A stretch of 64,000 nt of DNA from Akkermansia muciniphila (GCA_945861535.1 CAMAUZ010000007.1:62001-126000), one strand, 5' to 3'; positions 26,495 to 36,166 are shown, counted from the first letter of the stretch. Numbers and translations: made by a program. Notes: generated from the letters alone by a model not told the origin.

Positions 26495-27181
26495 ATGAAA
26501 CAGTTCTGCACCCCGCTATTGCGCCGCGTTTACGTGGTCTTCGCGCTGATTTCGGCGATCCATTTTGCCTGGCCCGTCGCGATGTCTTCGGCGTGGAACC
26601 GGCAGCGCCTCCTGCAGGCGCTGATCACGACGGACAAAACCCCCGTCCGCGAGCGTGCCGCCGCCGATCTCGCGGCGTATGACGGTGAGGAACAACTCAT
26701 GACGGCGCTCCGCGAACCGTCCGCCGCCGTGCAGGAAGCCGCCACCGGCGCCTTGCTGCAAATGTGGTTCAGCCGCGGCGACGCGGACGAGGTGGCTTTG
26801 CTCGCCCGCGCGCAGCAATTCGCTGGGAAAAATGATCTGCGCCGCGCCCTTGTCGTGCTCAATTTCCTGACGCGGCAGCACCCGTTTTACGCCCCCGGTT
26901 GGGATTGCCGCGCGACGGTTCACTGGAAACTCGGCCACCTGCGGAAGGCCGAGAGCGCCTGCCGCAACGTGGTGTTGCTGAACCCCAATCATTTCGCCGC
27001 CTGGCGCAGTCTCGGCGTCTGCCAACTGGGCCAGGGCCGCCTGGCCGAAGCCAGCGAATCGCTGCGCCGCGCCCTGTTCATCGCGCCGGAAGACCGCGTC
27101 TCACGCGCCTATTTCCGCCGCTGCGGCGAATTGAAGGGGCGCATCCGCAATGGTCCCGGTATCGGCCTCCTTCAGATATGA
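26495..27181 (+). CDS. HEAT/TPR-type secreted or membrane-anchored protein
   Basis: 228 residues. Residues 9-30 (RRVYVVFALISAIHFAWPVA) form a signal peptide or membrane anchor. Residues 40-90 resemble HEAT repeats (RERAAADLAAYDGEEQLMTA). The C-terminal half holds tetratricopeptide-like helices (YAPGWDCRATVHWKLGHLRK, then AAWRSLGVCQLGQGRLAEAS). It is probably a protein-binding scaffold on the periplasmic side. The partner is unknown. It lies 86 nt before ald on the same strand. Confidence 0.75.
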   Translation: MKQFCTPLLRRVYVVFALISAIHFAWPVAMSSAWNRQRLLQALITTDKTPVRERAAADLAAYDGEEQLMTALREPSAAVQEAATGALLQMWFSRGDADEVALLARAQQFAGKNDLRRALVVLNFLTRQHPFYAPGWDCRATVHWKLGHLRKAESACRNVVLLNPNHFAAWRSLGVCQLGQGRLAEASESLRRALFIAPEDRVSRAYFRRCGELKGRIRNGPGIGLLQI

Positions 27182-27267
27182 ACGCGCCGACCAAGAGCGC
27201 TCTCGGCCCGTCCTCAGCAGCTCCCGGCATCCGTCTGTGTCGGTAATTTCGGAGCAGAAAAATTCCC

Positions 27268-28371
27268 ATGACCATCGGCGTCCCCAAGGAAATCAAAGCC
27301 CAGGAATTCCGCGTCGGCCTCCTGCCCTCGGCCGCGTACCAACTGATCCGCCGCGGCCACAGCGTCGTCGTCGAGCGCGGCGCGGGCGTCGGCGCGGGCT
27401 ACCCTGACCGCGATTACGAGCACGCCGGCGCGCGCCTCGTGGACACCCACGAAGCCGTCTTCGCGTCGGCCGACCTCATCGTGAAGGTCAAGGAACCGCT
27501 CCCCGCCGAACTCCCCCTCCTCCGCCCCGGCCAGCTTCTCTTCACCTACCTCCATCTCGCCGCGAGCAAGCCGCTGACCGAAGCCCTGCTGCAATCCGGC
27601 GTCACCGCGCTCGCCTACGAAACCGTCGAGGTCAACCGCCACCTCCCCTTGCTCGAACCGATGAGCGAAATCGCCGGGCGCATGGCGGTCTTCGTCGGCG
27701 GCTATTTTCTCGCCAAACATTTCGGCGGCAGCGGCGTGCTGCTCGGCGGCGTGCCCGGCGTGCTCCCCGGCAAGGTCATCGTCCTCGGCGGCGGCGTCTC
27801 CGGCATCAACGCCGCGCGCGTCGCCACCGGCGTCGGCGCGGACGTCACCATCCTCGAGGTCGATGTCGAGCGGATGCGCTTCCTCGACATCACGCTGCAC
27901 ACCGCGCACACGCTCTATTCGAGCGAGGCGCATCTCCTCGAATTGCTCCCCACCGTCGATCTCCTCATCGGTGCCGTGCTCGTCCCCGGCGCGAAGGCCC
28001 CGAAGCTGATCAACCGCGAAATGCTCCGTCGCATGCGCCCCGGCAGCGTGCTCGTGGACATCGCCATCGATCAGGGCGGTTGCGCCGAAACCTCGCGCCC
28101 CACCACGCACCACGATCCGGTGTTTGTCGAAGAAGGCGTCACGCATTATTGCGTCGCCAACATGCCCGCCGCCTATGCGCGCACGGCGACGCAGGCCCTC
28201 ACCAACGTCACCTACCGCTACCTCGAAACCCTCGCCGACCACGGCCTCGCCGAAGCCTGCCAGCGCCAGCCCGCCCTCCGCCACGGCATCAACCTCCACG
28301 CCGGCCGCCTCACCAACCGCGCCGTCGCCGACGCCCACGGCCTGCCCTTCACCGCGCTCGACGGCGTGTGA
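27268..28371 (+). CDS. ald: Alanine dehydrogenase
   Basis: 367-residue NAD-dependent enzyme interconverting L-alanine and pyruvate plus ammonia. It has the family N terminus MTIGVPKEIKAQEFRVGLLP, LIVKVKEPLPAEL, the catalytic-region block LFTYLHLAAS, and the Rossmann motif VIVLGGGVSGINAARVATG. The C-terminal NMPAAYARTATQALTN holds the conserved block near the second signature. Length is normal. It serves alanine catabolism or reductive ammonia assimilation. Confidence 0.95.
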   Translation: MTIGVPKEIKAQEFRVGLLPSAAYQLIRRGHSVVVERGAGVGAGYPDRDYEHAGARLVDTHEAVFASADLIVKVKEPLPAELPLLRPGQLLFTYLHLAASKPLTEALLQSGVTALAYETVEVNRHLPLLEPMSEIAGRMAVFVGGYFLAKHFGGSGVLLGGVPGVLPGKVIVLGGGVSGINAARVATGVGADVTILEVDVERMRFLDITLHTAHTLYSSEAHLLELLPTVDLLIGAVLVPGAKAPKLINREMLRRMRPGSVLVDIAIDQGGCAETSRPTTHHDPVFVEEGVTHYCVANMPAAYARTATQALTNVTYRYLETLADHGLAEACQRQPALRHGINLHAGRLTNRAVADAHGLPFTALDGV

Positions 28372-28529
28372 TCTGTGGCTTGGTGCGATTAACTCCCCCG
28401 GAAGGCCGGGCAGTTTCCGACAGCTTTCCACCGGTTCACCATTGCCAGGATTTCAGTGGCAATGAAAACGCCGCTGTTCCCGACGCCCCGCCGCGGCGAC
28501 CCGGCCGGCCTCACCTTGATCAAACCGCC
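28372..28529. other. Intergenic sequence after ald
   Basis: 158 nt with no conserved gene or clear inverted repeat that I can identify. The low-complexity reading frames that cross it have no recognisable protein. Confidence 0.4.
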
Positions 28530-28694
28530 GCGCCTTGCCATCGCTGGGCATTTCGCGCGGAGTGGCTCGAGCGCGGCGGCCGCCTGCGGGGAACGGCCTT
28601 CACCGGCGGCCAGCACCACGCTCCAGTGCGTCGTGACCAACGGCGAAGCACACGCGGCGGAGGAATTGGCGGAGGAGTTGTTGGTTTCAGTCAT
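28530..28694 (-). pseudogene. N-terminal remnant of an ECF-type RNA polymerase sigma factor
   Basis: On the minus strand a 101-codon frame begins MTETNNSS and then reads LVTTHWSVVLAAGEGRSPQA AAALEPL. THWSVVLAA with SPQAAAALE is the conserved opening of a large sigma-factor group in Verrucomicrobia and Planctomycetes. After about residue 50, where YWYPLYAYVRRRG-type sequence should follow, similarity stops (CPAMARRG). The sigma2 and sigma4 regions are missing. I read it as a truncated gene, with the remaining frame not meaningful. Confidence 0.65.
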
Positions 28695-28811
28695 GCCGAA
28701 GATTCACGCCGGACGCCCCGGCCAAAAACGACAAAATCCCCGACAAGCTGACCTCCTCTTCCGCGTCGATCCGTGCTCCCACGCCGCTGCCGAATCTCCT
28801 CCCCGCACCTG

Positions 28812-29213
28812 CTATTGCTTCTTCTCCACCGCCGGCTTCCCCGGCTTGCCGGCCAGCTCCGTCTTCAACACCTCAGCACCATTGGCCATCACCAAGAGCG
28901 TGCTGTTGGTGAATACCACATGAAACCGCGTGGAGGTGGCCGGGAACGTCCCGCGCTCTTCGGCATCCACGAGCAGCCGGTCCTTCCGGATGATGACCAG
29001 ATGCCCCGGCAGAATAACCGAGAGATAATCCTCCTGCGGCCGGACCGAAACCGGCCCATCGGCCAGGACCGCGACCTCGCGCCCATGGGCACTGCCGAGC
29101 GCCTCGGTGTAGGGGCTGGGTTGCTCCTGTTTGCAGCCGCCAACGGCGGCGAGCAGGACACCTGCGATCAGGGGGAATAGAAATTTCAAATGGCGCATGG
29201 CTTTTGCTCTCAT
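28812..29213 (-). CDS. Small lipoprotein
   Basis: 133 residues. The signal peptide MRAKAMRHLKFLFPLIAGVL ends in a lipobox, AAVGGC, giving a lipidated Cys near residue 27. The mature part has a mostly beta character (VAVLADGPVSVRPQEDYLSV, then FHVVFTNSTLLVMANGAEVL) and a Lys-rich tail. A second Met at residue 6 is an alternative start. No family is recognised; it is likely held at the outer membrane. Confidence 0.75.
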   Translation of the reverse strand: MRAKAMRHLKFLFPLIAGVLLAAVGGCKQEQPSPYTEALGSAHGREVAVLADGPVSVRPQEDYLSVILPGHLVIIRKDRLLVDAEERGTFPATSTRFHVVFTNSTLLVMANGAEVLKTELAGKPGKPAVEKKQ

Positions 29214-29369
29214 GGTGGTGGCTCAGTGGGAAGATAGTTTGCGCAATCGGCCGCGGCAGGCGAGCAGGAAAATGATCCGTGCTCTGTGCGAGACCACGGT
29301 CACCACATTGCAGCGCGGCCCAAGGGGTTCGTGACATGGCCGGCTGCCTGTCCACGCCAGCATTGCAGC

Positions 29370-29960
29370 TCAAGCACTCCCGGCCATGTCAACCCGCCAC
29401 CTCCGCCGGGCTGCAGCGAAATCTTCGGGGGTATTGACGTTGAACAGTTGCGTCGCCTGCGCCGAGCCGAGTTTCAATCGACGCGCGCGCAGCGCCGCGG
29501 CCAGCGCCTGGAGCGAGAAGCGTTGGGCCGTCATCTGCGCCTCGACGCCGGGCAGCGCGACGCGCGGAAGCAGAAAGGGAAAGCCGACGATGCCCGCTGC
29601 TTCGACGAAGATCGCGGCGGGCCGCGCGGCCCGGCGGGCGAGCACGCTTTCAATCAGGCCGACCGAGACGAACGGCATGTCGCAGGAGAGAAAGAGCACG
29701 GCCTCCGCGCGGGTGGTTCTCAGGGCGGTATAGATACCTCCCAGCGGACCGCAGCGCGGAACGAGATCGCGGCGGATGACGCGCACGGGGAGGTCCAGCT
29801 CCCCGGCGAGCGCGCGCACATGCCCCAGCAATGTCCGCCGCCCCAGCCGCAGCCGCGCCTTGTCGCGTCCCATGCGCGAGCTGAGGCCGCCCGCGAGGAT
29901 GCAGACTTCGCACGCGGGGGCGGGGTGCCGGACGGAGACTTGGGGGACAGGAGATTTCAT
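29370..29960 (-). CDS. mobA: Molybdenum cofactor guanylyltransferase
   Basis: 196-residue nucleotidyltransferase that attaches GMP to molybdopterin. The MobA signature LAGGLSSRMGRDKARL opens the protein. GPLGGIYTALRTT and VLFLSCDMPFVS (metal-binding Asp) follow, then the late NVNTPEDFA. I start it at MKSPVPQ because the upstream Met overlaps an inverted repeat. Other Mo-cofactor genes are not in the window. Confidence 0.88.
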   Translation of the reverse strand: MKSPVPQVSVRHPAPACEVCILAGGLSSRMGRDKARLRLGRRTLLGHVRALAGELDLPVRVIRRDLVPRCGPLGGIYTALRTTRAEAVLFLSCDMPFVSVGLIESVLARRAARPAAIFVEAAGIVGFPFLLPRVALPGVEAQMTAQRFSLQALAAALRARRLKLGSAQATQLFNVNTPEDFAAARRRWRVDMAGSA

Positions 29961-29977
29961 AACTCGCAAAGTCCGCA

Positions 29978-30100
29978 AATGGCCTCACGCAAAGGGCGCG
30001 AAGGACGCAAAGGGCAGAAAGCAGAACAGCGAAACAAAGAGCCGCATGGTTGTTTGCTTGCCCCCCTTTGCGTCCTTTGCGCCCTTTGCGTGAGGCCATT
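29978..30100. repeat. Inverted repeat (family L), 36 of 37 nt paired
   Basis: Arms 29978-30014 and 30064-30100 match at 36 of 37 positions (core ggcctcacgcaaagggcg) around a 49-nt spacer. It fills the gap between mobA and the downstream end of the DUF4175-like gene. A degraded single arm of similar sequence is at 14345-14378. Confidence 0.95.
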
Positions 30101-30144
30101 CGTGCTGGTCCCCACCGTCCACGAAACCAGGGAAGCGCCGCCGC

Positions 30145-33100
30145 CTACTTCGTCCCGCCGAGTTGCTCGTAGTAGCGGCGGACGAGATCGGAGAAGCGGT
30201 TGGGCACGGGATCGCGGTCGATGGGCACGAGGGCGTCCTTGGATTCGCGGCGGGCGAGTTCGTCGCTGATCTTCGAGCGCACCTCGGCGAGGGGACGTGA
30301 CACTTCGGTCTTCACCTGCGCCCAGTCGGGTTTCTTGCCGTGCTTTTTGTATTCGGCGCGGATGGCGCGCATGCGGTCGCGCGCGACGGCGACCTGGTTG
30401 CGGAGGTCCGGCGCGTCGAGCATCTCCTCGACGTTGCGGAGGCGGTCGGAAAACTCGACGAAGCCGCCGCCCAGCACCGGCGCGTTCTCTTCGCCGATCA
30501 AACCGCCGTTGTCCCCGCCGAAGAAATTGCCGCCGTCGGAATTAGCCCCGCCGCGCTGTCCGCCACGGTTCGCCTGATTCTGATTTCCGCCGCCCCGCTG
30601 CGTCCCGCCAGTCTGCTGACCAGCCTCGCTCTTGCCTTCACCCTTCTGCCCTTCGCCCTTCCCCTCGCCGTCGCCTTTGCCTTGGCCCTCCCCTTTCCCT
30701 TCGCCCTTATCGCCGGGCTTTCCCTCACCCTTGCCCGCGCCCTTACCATCGCCCTTCCCCTCGCCTTTTTCCGCGTCAGCCTTCGCGCCTTCGCCTTTGC
30801 CTTCACCTTTGCCCTCACCTTTTTCACCGGGCTTGCGATCGCCTTTGCCCTCGCCCTTCTGAGCCTCCGGCTTCGGCGCGTCGCCTTCACCTGTGCCAGC
30901 ACCCTTGCCCTCGCCTTTGCCTTCGCCCTTTTCCGCGTCGCCTTTTTTGTCGCCCTTGCCCTCACCAGACTTGGCGTCGGCCGGTTGCCCCGGCTTTTCG
31001 CCTTCACCTTTGCCGCCGTCCTTCTCGCCCTTGCCGGCGTCCGCGCGCTGGCCTGGTTTCTCGCCGTCGCCTTTCGCTCCGTCCCGCTTGCCCGCCTTCT
31101 CTCCGTCTCCCTTCTGCCCGGTGGCGGCGGCGATTTCTTTTTCCACTTTGTTGAGCAGATCATCCAATTCGCGCCGCGCCGTTTTGAGCGACTCGGTCTC
31201 GTCGCCGAGCACGCTCTCCGCGGCTTTCTCGACGCCCTGCTTCAATTCATTGATGCCTTTGCGCGCCTGCTTCTCCGGCTCGCCGGCCTGCGGGACGAAG
31301 CCGCGTTTCACCAGTTCCGCCGTGATGTCGAGGTTGCGGTCGAGATTCTCCTGACCCGTCTTGCGCAGCGTGTCGTAAAGCTGCTTGGACAAAAGCGGCT
31401 CGGCCGTCTCCGCCTGTTCGGTGACCTGCCGCATGTTCTGCGTGAGATTCGTCAGCGCGTTCTTCTGCTGCGCGAGCTGCGTCTGCAATTCCTGCCGCTC
31501 ACCGGTATCAGTGAGGCTGCGCCGCTTGGGTTCGCCGACCGACTGGAGCTTCTGCGCGATGTCTTCCTGGTTCTGCGCAAGCTGGCGGGCCTCGTTGCGC
31601 ATCTGGCGCATCTCCTCGGAGAACTGCTTGGAATTCTTTTTGCGGAACTCCTCGCGCAACTCCTGCAGCTCACGCTGCGCGCGCGTGCCGGCGCTGAGCG
31701 CCTGCGCGGTCTTGCCTTCGTCGAGCTGCTGCGAGGCCTTCTGCGCCTGGTCGCGCGTCTGGTCGAGCTGCTTGCGCGCGTCGGCCATGGTGGCCTGGTT
31801 CTCCTGCTTTTCCATGCGCTGCTTCAGCTCGTCGATGTCCTTGACCATCTCCTGCTGCTCCTCGCGCAGGCGCTTGAGCCGCCGCTGCATTTCCTCGCGC
31901 TCGGCCTCGGTCTTGGCCTCCTGCAACGCGGTCTGCAATTCCTTCACCTTTTCATTGATGTCCTCCTGCCGGCGGGCGAGTTCGCGGAGGCGGTTCAACA
32001 CCTGCAACTGCTCCTGCTTGCCGGGGTCCTCAGGCTGCGCGCTCGCCTGCTTCTGCGTCTCGTAACGGTTCTCCGCCTGCTTGAGGTCAAGCTGGTCGAT
32101 CTGGCTTTGCGCGCCCGCCTTGCCCTTGCCTTTGCCGGCGCTGCGCTGGCCTTTGGAAACCGTGTATTCGTGCGCCTGCAATTTGAGCAACGCCTGATAC
32201 GCCGCGGTCTCGGACGTCACGGCGGGGACAAGCGGCTGGGCGGCGTTTTTCGTGGTCGCTTCGTTGAGCAGATCGACCGCCTTCTCCATCGCTTCCTGCG
32301 CGCTGTCGGCGAGCTTCTTGGTCTTCTCGTCGCGCGCCTTTTCCTTCAACGCCTCGACCAACCCGATGGCCTTTTCCTGCGATTCGCGCACGACGGTGAC
32401 GTCGTTCGAGAACGCGCCCGAGACTCGCGCGGCGGACTCGCGCCCCTGAATTTTCCAAGTCGCGGCGATGATCTGTTTCTGCAATTCGGCGAGCTTCTCG
32501 GCCTCTTCGCCCTGACCGCCGGCGCCCTCTTTCGGCGGCTTCGCGCCTGATTCATCCTCGCGGAAGATTTCCTCGAACGGCCGGATTTCGCCGAAATAAA
32601 TGTCGCTCGCCGTGCGCCGCACCTGGCCGTCCGGCCCGACGTCATCGGCCCACAGGTAAAACGTGACGAGCTGGTCGGGTTGCAGGCCGAGGCCCTCGAG
32701 CGCGAGCAGATGCGTGAAGGGCTTCTTGTCCCCCGCGGCCGAGTTGGTGCCGAGGCTGACGACCTTGGTCTCCTGCCCGGCAACGGTGTAGGCGAGACCG
32801 AAATTTTTCAGGCCGAAATCATCCCACGCCTCGCCTTGGAAACTGACTTCCTGAATCGGCGAGAAGCGCGAATCGCCCCGCGGCGACGCGAGTTTCAACT
32901 GCGGCGGGCGGTTGCGCGTGACCTCGAGCACAAGATCGGCGGGCACCTTGTTCGTGCGCCCGGCGGCGTCGACGAGCTGCAATTCGTAGCGCTGGCTCTG
33001 GTCGAGCGTGGTCTTGAGCTGCAGCGTCGCCGCGCCGCCTGTCGCGGGCTGAAGGTCGATCACCGATTTGTCCCGCGCGATCAGCCGTGCCGCGGCCACG

Positions 33101-34041
33101 GGCTTGTTCAGCTTGAACGTGTATTCCAGCGTCGTGCCCTCGACCGCCGTGACGCGGCGCGTGTCGGCGATCTGTTTTTGCGCCAGCCCGGTGTAGGTTG
33201 GGTAAGTGAGTTGCGCATCAGCGCGCTCGAGCCGGGGGAAATCGAAGACGCTGATTTTGAAATCGCGCGTCTTCTCGTCGCCATATTCGACACGGTAGGA
33301 AAGGTCGGCGGCCACCTCGGGCAGCGTGCCGCCGAAGACCGGGTCGGCGAGATTCTTCGCGAGCGGAATGCGGCGTTGCTGACCCTGCGCCGTGGTCACC
33401 ACCAGCGTCGCGTCCGTGGGCACGACACCCTTGAATTGCGCCAGCACCACCAACCCGCTGCCGCGCTCGACCGCGGCGTCACCGGGCGTCACCGTCACGC
33501 CGGACTTCACCGTGCTGATCAGCGGCGGCACGGCCGTGGCCATCGCGACCGGGCGGCCGGCAAAGGAAAACAGCCCGACGCACAGACCGAACACCGCGAG
33601 ACACGCGCACTGGATGCGGAGCAACCGCTCGTTGAGCCGCGCGCCCCACCGCGCCCGCTGGCTGTGGGCGACCGCTTCGAGCACGACGCGCTCCTGCAAA
33701 AAGCCGAGTTCCGTGCCGCCGTTCTCCGGTGTCTGCTCGACGGCCGCGAGCAACAGCGAGCGCAAATCGGGATGCTCCTCCTCGATCGACCGCGCGACCG
33801 CCTGATAATCCGTGGGCATCTGTCGCGCGCGCCAACGCAACACCCAGCACGCGGTAGCGGCCAGCATTACCACGAGCAACACCGCGGTGGCCACGGGCCA
33901 GCCGTTGGTTTTCTGCGCCACGAGCAGCGCGATCACGGTGACGGTGGCGACCACCCAGCACGCCACCCAGTTGCGCCAATAGGCAAGCTGGCGCTGCATT
34001 TCGGCGATGGGTTCGAGACGCTGTTTGAGTTGCGCGTTCAT
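30145..34041 (-). CDS. Large DUF4175-like membrane protein with Gly-Glu-Gly-Lys repeat tail
   Basis: 1298 residues. Two or three hydrophobic helices lie in the first 75 residues (WVACWVVATVTVIALLVAQ, AVLLVVMLAATACWVLRW), and another lies near residue 150. A beta-rich ectodomain follows, then a very long helical stretch rich in Gln, Glu and Lys (about residues 530-950). Residues about 1000-1190 are low complexity, built from GEGKG, KGDGEK and similar repeats. The final 100 residues are a helical, conserved-looking domain (DRLRNVEEMLDAPDLRNQVA). Layout and N terminus match DUF4175-type proteins. It is probably an envelope protein, and its function is unknown. Confidence 0.75.
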   Translation of the reverse strand: MNAQLKQRLEPIAEMQRQLAYWRNWVACWVVATVTVIALLVAQKTNGWPVATAVLLVVMLAATACWVLRWRARQMPTDYQAVARSIEEEHPDLRSLLLAAVEQTPENGGTELGFLQERVVLEAVAHSQRARWGARLNERLLRIQCACLAVFGLCVGLFSFAGRPVAMATAVPPLISTVKSGVTVTPGDAAVERGSGLVVLAQFKGVVPTDATLVVTTAQGQQRRIPLAKNLADPVFGGTLPEVAADLSYRVEYGDEKTRDFKISVFDFPRLERADAQLTYPTYTGLAQKQIADTRRVTAVEGTTLEYTFKLNKPVAAARLIARDKSVIDLQPATGGAATLQLKTTLDQSQRYELQLVDAAGRTNKVPADLVLEVTRNRPPQLKLASPRGDSRFSPIQEVSFQGEAWDDFGLKNFGLAYTVAGQETKVVSLGTNSAAGDKKPFTHLLALEGLGLQPDQLVTFYLWADDVGPDGQVRRTASDIYFGEIRPFEEIFREDESGAKPPKEGAGGQGEEAEKLAELQKQIIAATWKIQGRESAARVSGAFSNDVTVVRESQEKAIGLVEALKEKARDEKTKKLADSAQEAMEKAVDLLNEATTKNAAQPLVPAVTSETAAYQALLKLQAHEYTVSKGQRSAGKGKGKAGAQSQIDQLDLKQAENRYETQKQASAQPEDPGKQEQLQVLNRLRELARRQEDINEKVKELQTALQEAKTEAEREEMQRRLKRLREEQQEMVKDIDELKQRMEKQENQATMADARKQLDQTRDQAQKASQQLDEGKTAQALSAGTRAQRELQELREEFRKKNSKQFSEEMRQMRNEARQLAQNQEDIAQKLQSVGEPKRRSLTDTGERQELQTQLAQQKNALTNLTQNMRQVTEQAETAEPLLSKQLYDTLRKTGQENLDRNLDITAELVKRGFVPQAGEPEKQARKGINELKQGVEKAAESVLGDETESLKTARRELDDLLNKVEKEIAAATGQKGDGEKAGKRDGAKGDGEKPGQRADAGKGEKDGGKGEGEKPGQPADAKSGEGKGDKKGDAEKGEGKGEGKGAGTGEGDAPKPEAQKGEGKGDRKPGEKGEGKGEGKGEGAKADAEKGEGKGDGKGAGKGEGKPGDKGEGKGEGQGKGDGEGKGEGQKGEGKSEAGQQTGGTQRGGGNQNQANRGGQRGGANSDGGNFFGGDNGGLIGEENAPVLGGGFVEFSDRLRNVEEMLDAPDLRNQVAVARDRMRAIRAEYKKHGKKPDWAQVKTEVSRPLAEVRSKISDELARRESKDALVPIDRDPVPNRFSDLVRRYYEQLGGTK

Positions 34042-34339
34042 AATGGGAGGGCGAGTTCACCGGTGTCATACACGCGCCGGAGGCGAAAGCAATCAGGTTG
34101 GCGACGCGCGAGGACCGCGGCTTCCGGATGGGAATGGTGAACGACCCCCACCGAGTGCGCAGCCGCGCTGGCGGCGGCGTATTGAATCAAGGGCGAGAGG
34201 CAGCCGGGGCTGCCCCGGGGTGCGGCTGTCCGCGACCACCGCGAAATGCGCACGTCCGGGTGCGCGGGACCAAGCAGCGTCCCCTTGCGCGCCATCCGGC
34301 TGCGCCCGGGGACACTGCGCGCGATCCGCAGCAAAGCCG
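34042..34339. other. Intergenic region upstream of the DUF4175-like gene
   Basis: 298 nt separating two minus-strand genes, presumably holding the promoter of the downstream one. It contains short G/C palindromes such as cagccggggctg and ccggggtgcggctg but no repeat family that recurs clearly. Confidence 0.4.
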
Positions 34340-36166
34340 CTAGGGGCCGCCGGACGGGGTGGCCACCGTTCGGGGGGTGTCGAGCGATTTGGTGGGGAGC
34401 AGTGTAAATGTCCCAGGGCTGGGGCCGGTCGGCGGCACCGGCGGCAGCGGCGAAGTCAAAGCCCCGCGGGCAACCTTTTCAGCGCCCCGGCTGACGCCTC
34501 CACGGCCAAAGGCCTCCACGCAGAAGCAGTCCGTGCCCAGCAACAGTTCTTTGTTGTAGTTCGCATCGGCGGTGCCTGCGAAGACGCGGTAGAGATTCAC
34601 GCCACCCGCGGGCGCCGAAGCCCCGATTCGCAATTTCTGGTTGCCGGTTTCATCGGCCGGTCCGTCGGAGGGCGAATAGGAAAACGTGGCGTTGGGGTTG
34701 ACCGAGGCATAGAAGCCGGACTGCGGCCCTTCGACAAAGTAGCTGCTGTAGGGCGCGATATCCTTGGCCAGGTCCACCATGATGACGCTGTTGGCGCTCC
34801 GCGGACTGGCCGCGGTGGTGTTCTTCAGCTCTAGGGTGGGCGGAACGACCAGCTTGTCCCACCGAAGGGTGCCGGACTGTTCGGTGAGCGCGGTAGCGCG
34901 CCAAAGGCGGAACGCTTCACCGTCCAACCGCAGGCGGAAATAGCCTTTGCTGACCCGCCACGCGAGCGCCGCAGTGGTCTGGTCCAGCGTGAATTCAATC
35001 GCCGAGCCATTCGCCAGGGTCACTGAGTCGGACGTCTTGGCGGAGTTCAATTCCACCGTGCGATCACCCACGGTCACGCTCAATCCGGTCGCAAACGACC
35101 CCGAGATCAGGACGTCAGTGATCGGTGCGAAAACCAGCTCGGACTTCCCGGCGGCGGCGTTGATCGGCGGGAGCGGTCCCGACGGCAGCGGCGGGCGCGG
35201 TGCCTCGCCGATGGATCGCTCCATGGTCTGGGACTGCAGCTTGGTCGCGGACAGCGGCGCCTGGTGCGAGAGAAAAACGAACTGTCCGTCGGGCGTCTGG
35301 GCTTTGACGAGGCCGGCGCCGGAGACGTAGTAGGACTGATCCTTGAAGAAATCCACCCGGCAGCTGGAATCGGCGCCCAACTCAGCCATGCCGGCATCAG
35401 GGAAGCGGACGATCACCGACTCGGTGTTGTTGTTGGGGGTCAGCACATCGGCGTACATCTTTGTGGTGTTGAACCGAAAGGCTGCCTGATTTTTCGCGGC
35501 AATCCGTGCGGCCCAATGCGGGATCCCGGTGACCTCGACCAAAATTTCCCGGGTCCTGGACGAGACGTTCACCGCCTTGCCTTCCGCGTAGGATAGCGCC
35601 ACGCCGTAAGCCGTGACCACCGACTGTTCGCCGAGCAGGCCCTGCAGTTCACCGAGGGGCCGGCCGTCAATGCTGATACGCGTCTGGCCCGGGAGTTCCG
35701 TGTCAAACACCACCTTGGCGCGGGACGTGAGCGTCTCGCCAGCCCTCCCGGTGACGTCTGGATTCACCGGCACCAGCGGTTCGATTTTGGCTTCGATTTT
35801 TGGGGCATCCAGCGGCACCGCGTCCACCTTTGGACGGTTGTCCAACAGGGGGATTGGATCCACGGACAAGCGGGGTGTGGGGGTTCCCGGGAGTGATTCG
35901 AGCGTGGACCGGGGAGCGGGCACGGCCACCGAGGGAACGAACGGCGCGACGGGCGCGACGGGCGCGGAGTCGAGCGGCGGTGGCAGCGCGGGCACCGACG
36001 TCGGCGCGGCGGGCGCGGCAGGCTTCAGATCAATGAGCGGCTTCAAATCGACCTTGGTGCCATCGTCGCCGCGGACGACGCCGATTCCGAGCGACCAGGC
36101 AACCAAGCCGGTCAAGACCATGCGGGACAAAATAGGCGGGCGCATATTGGGGTGGGCGTTATTCAT
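34340..36166 (-). CDS. Secreted beta-rich protein of unknown function
   Basis: 608 residues. A signal peptide lies within MRPPILSRMVLTGLVAWSLG IGVVRG. The next 110 residues are Pro/Ala/Val-rich and probably extended. From residue 140 on, two similar beta-rich regions appear: TSRAKVVFDTELPGQTRISI with VTAYGVALSYAEGKAVNVSS, and later NGSAIEFTLDQTTAALAWRV with GYFRLRLDGEAFRLW. The second resembles FecR-like beta segments, but I cannot claim homology. The stretch ESVIVRFPDAGMAELGADSS reads like a surface domain. No function is proposed. Confidence 0.65.
   Translation of the reverse strand: MNNAHPNMRPPILSRMVLTGLVAWSLGIGVVRGDDGTKVDLKPLIDLKPAAPAAPTSVPALPPPLDSAPVAPVAPFVPSVAVPAPRSTLESLPGTPTPRLSVDPIPLLDNRPKVDAVPLDAPKIEAKIEPLVPVNPDVTGRAGETLTSRAKVVFDTELPGQTRISIDGRPLGELQGLLGEQSVVTAYGVALSYAEGKAVNVSSRTREILVEVTGIPHWAARIAAKNQAAFRFNTTKMYADVLTPNNNTESVIVRFPDAGMAELGADSSCRVDFFKDQSYYVSGAGLVKAQTPDGQFVFLSHQAPLSATKLQSQTMERSIGEAPRPPLPSGPLPPINAAAGKSELVFAPITDVLISGSFATGLSVTVGDRTVELNSAKTSDSVTLANGSAIEFTLDQTTAALAWRVSKGYFRLRLDGEAFRLWRATALTEQSGTLRWDKLVVPPTLELKNTTAASPRSANSVIMVDLAKDIAPYSSYFVEGPQSGFYASVNPNATFSYSPSDGPADETGNQKLRIGASAPAGGVNLYRVFAGTADANYNKELLLGTDCFCVEAFGRGGVSRGAEKVARGALTSPLPPVPPTGPSPGTFTLLPTKSLDTPRTVATPSGGP

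Noticed and set aside
30000-30063. Possible small-protein gene between mobA and the DUF4175-like gene
   Set aside because: The sequence is the arm and spacer of inverted repeat L; the short frame reads as arm translation only.
30340-32550. A 736-codon Leu/Phe-rich open frame opposite the DUF4175-like gene
   Set aside because: It is the mirror of the Glu/Lys/Gly-rich repeats; Glu/Lys codons read backwards give Leu/Phe. No gene-like start or domain.
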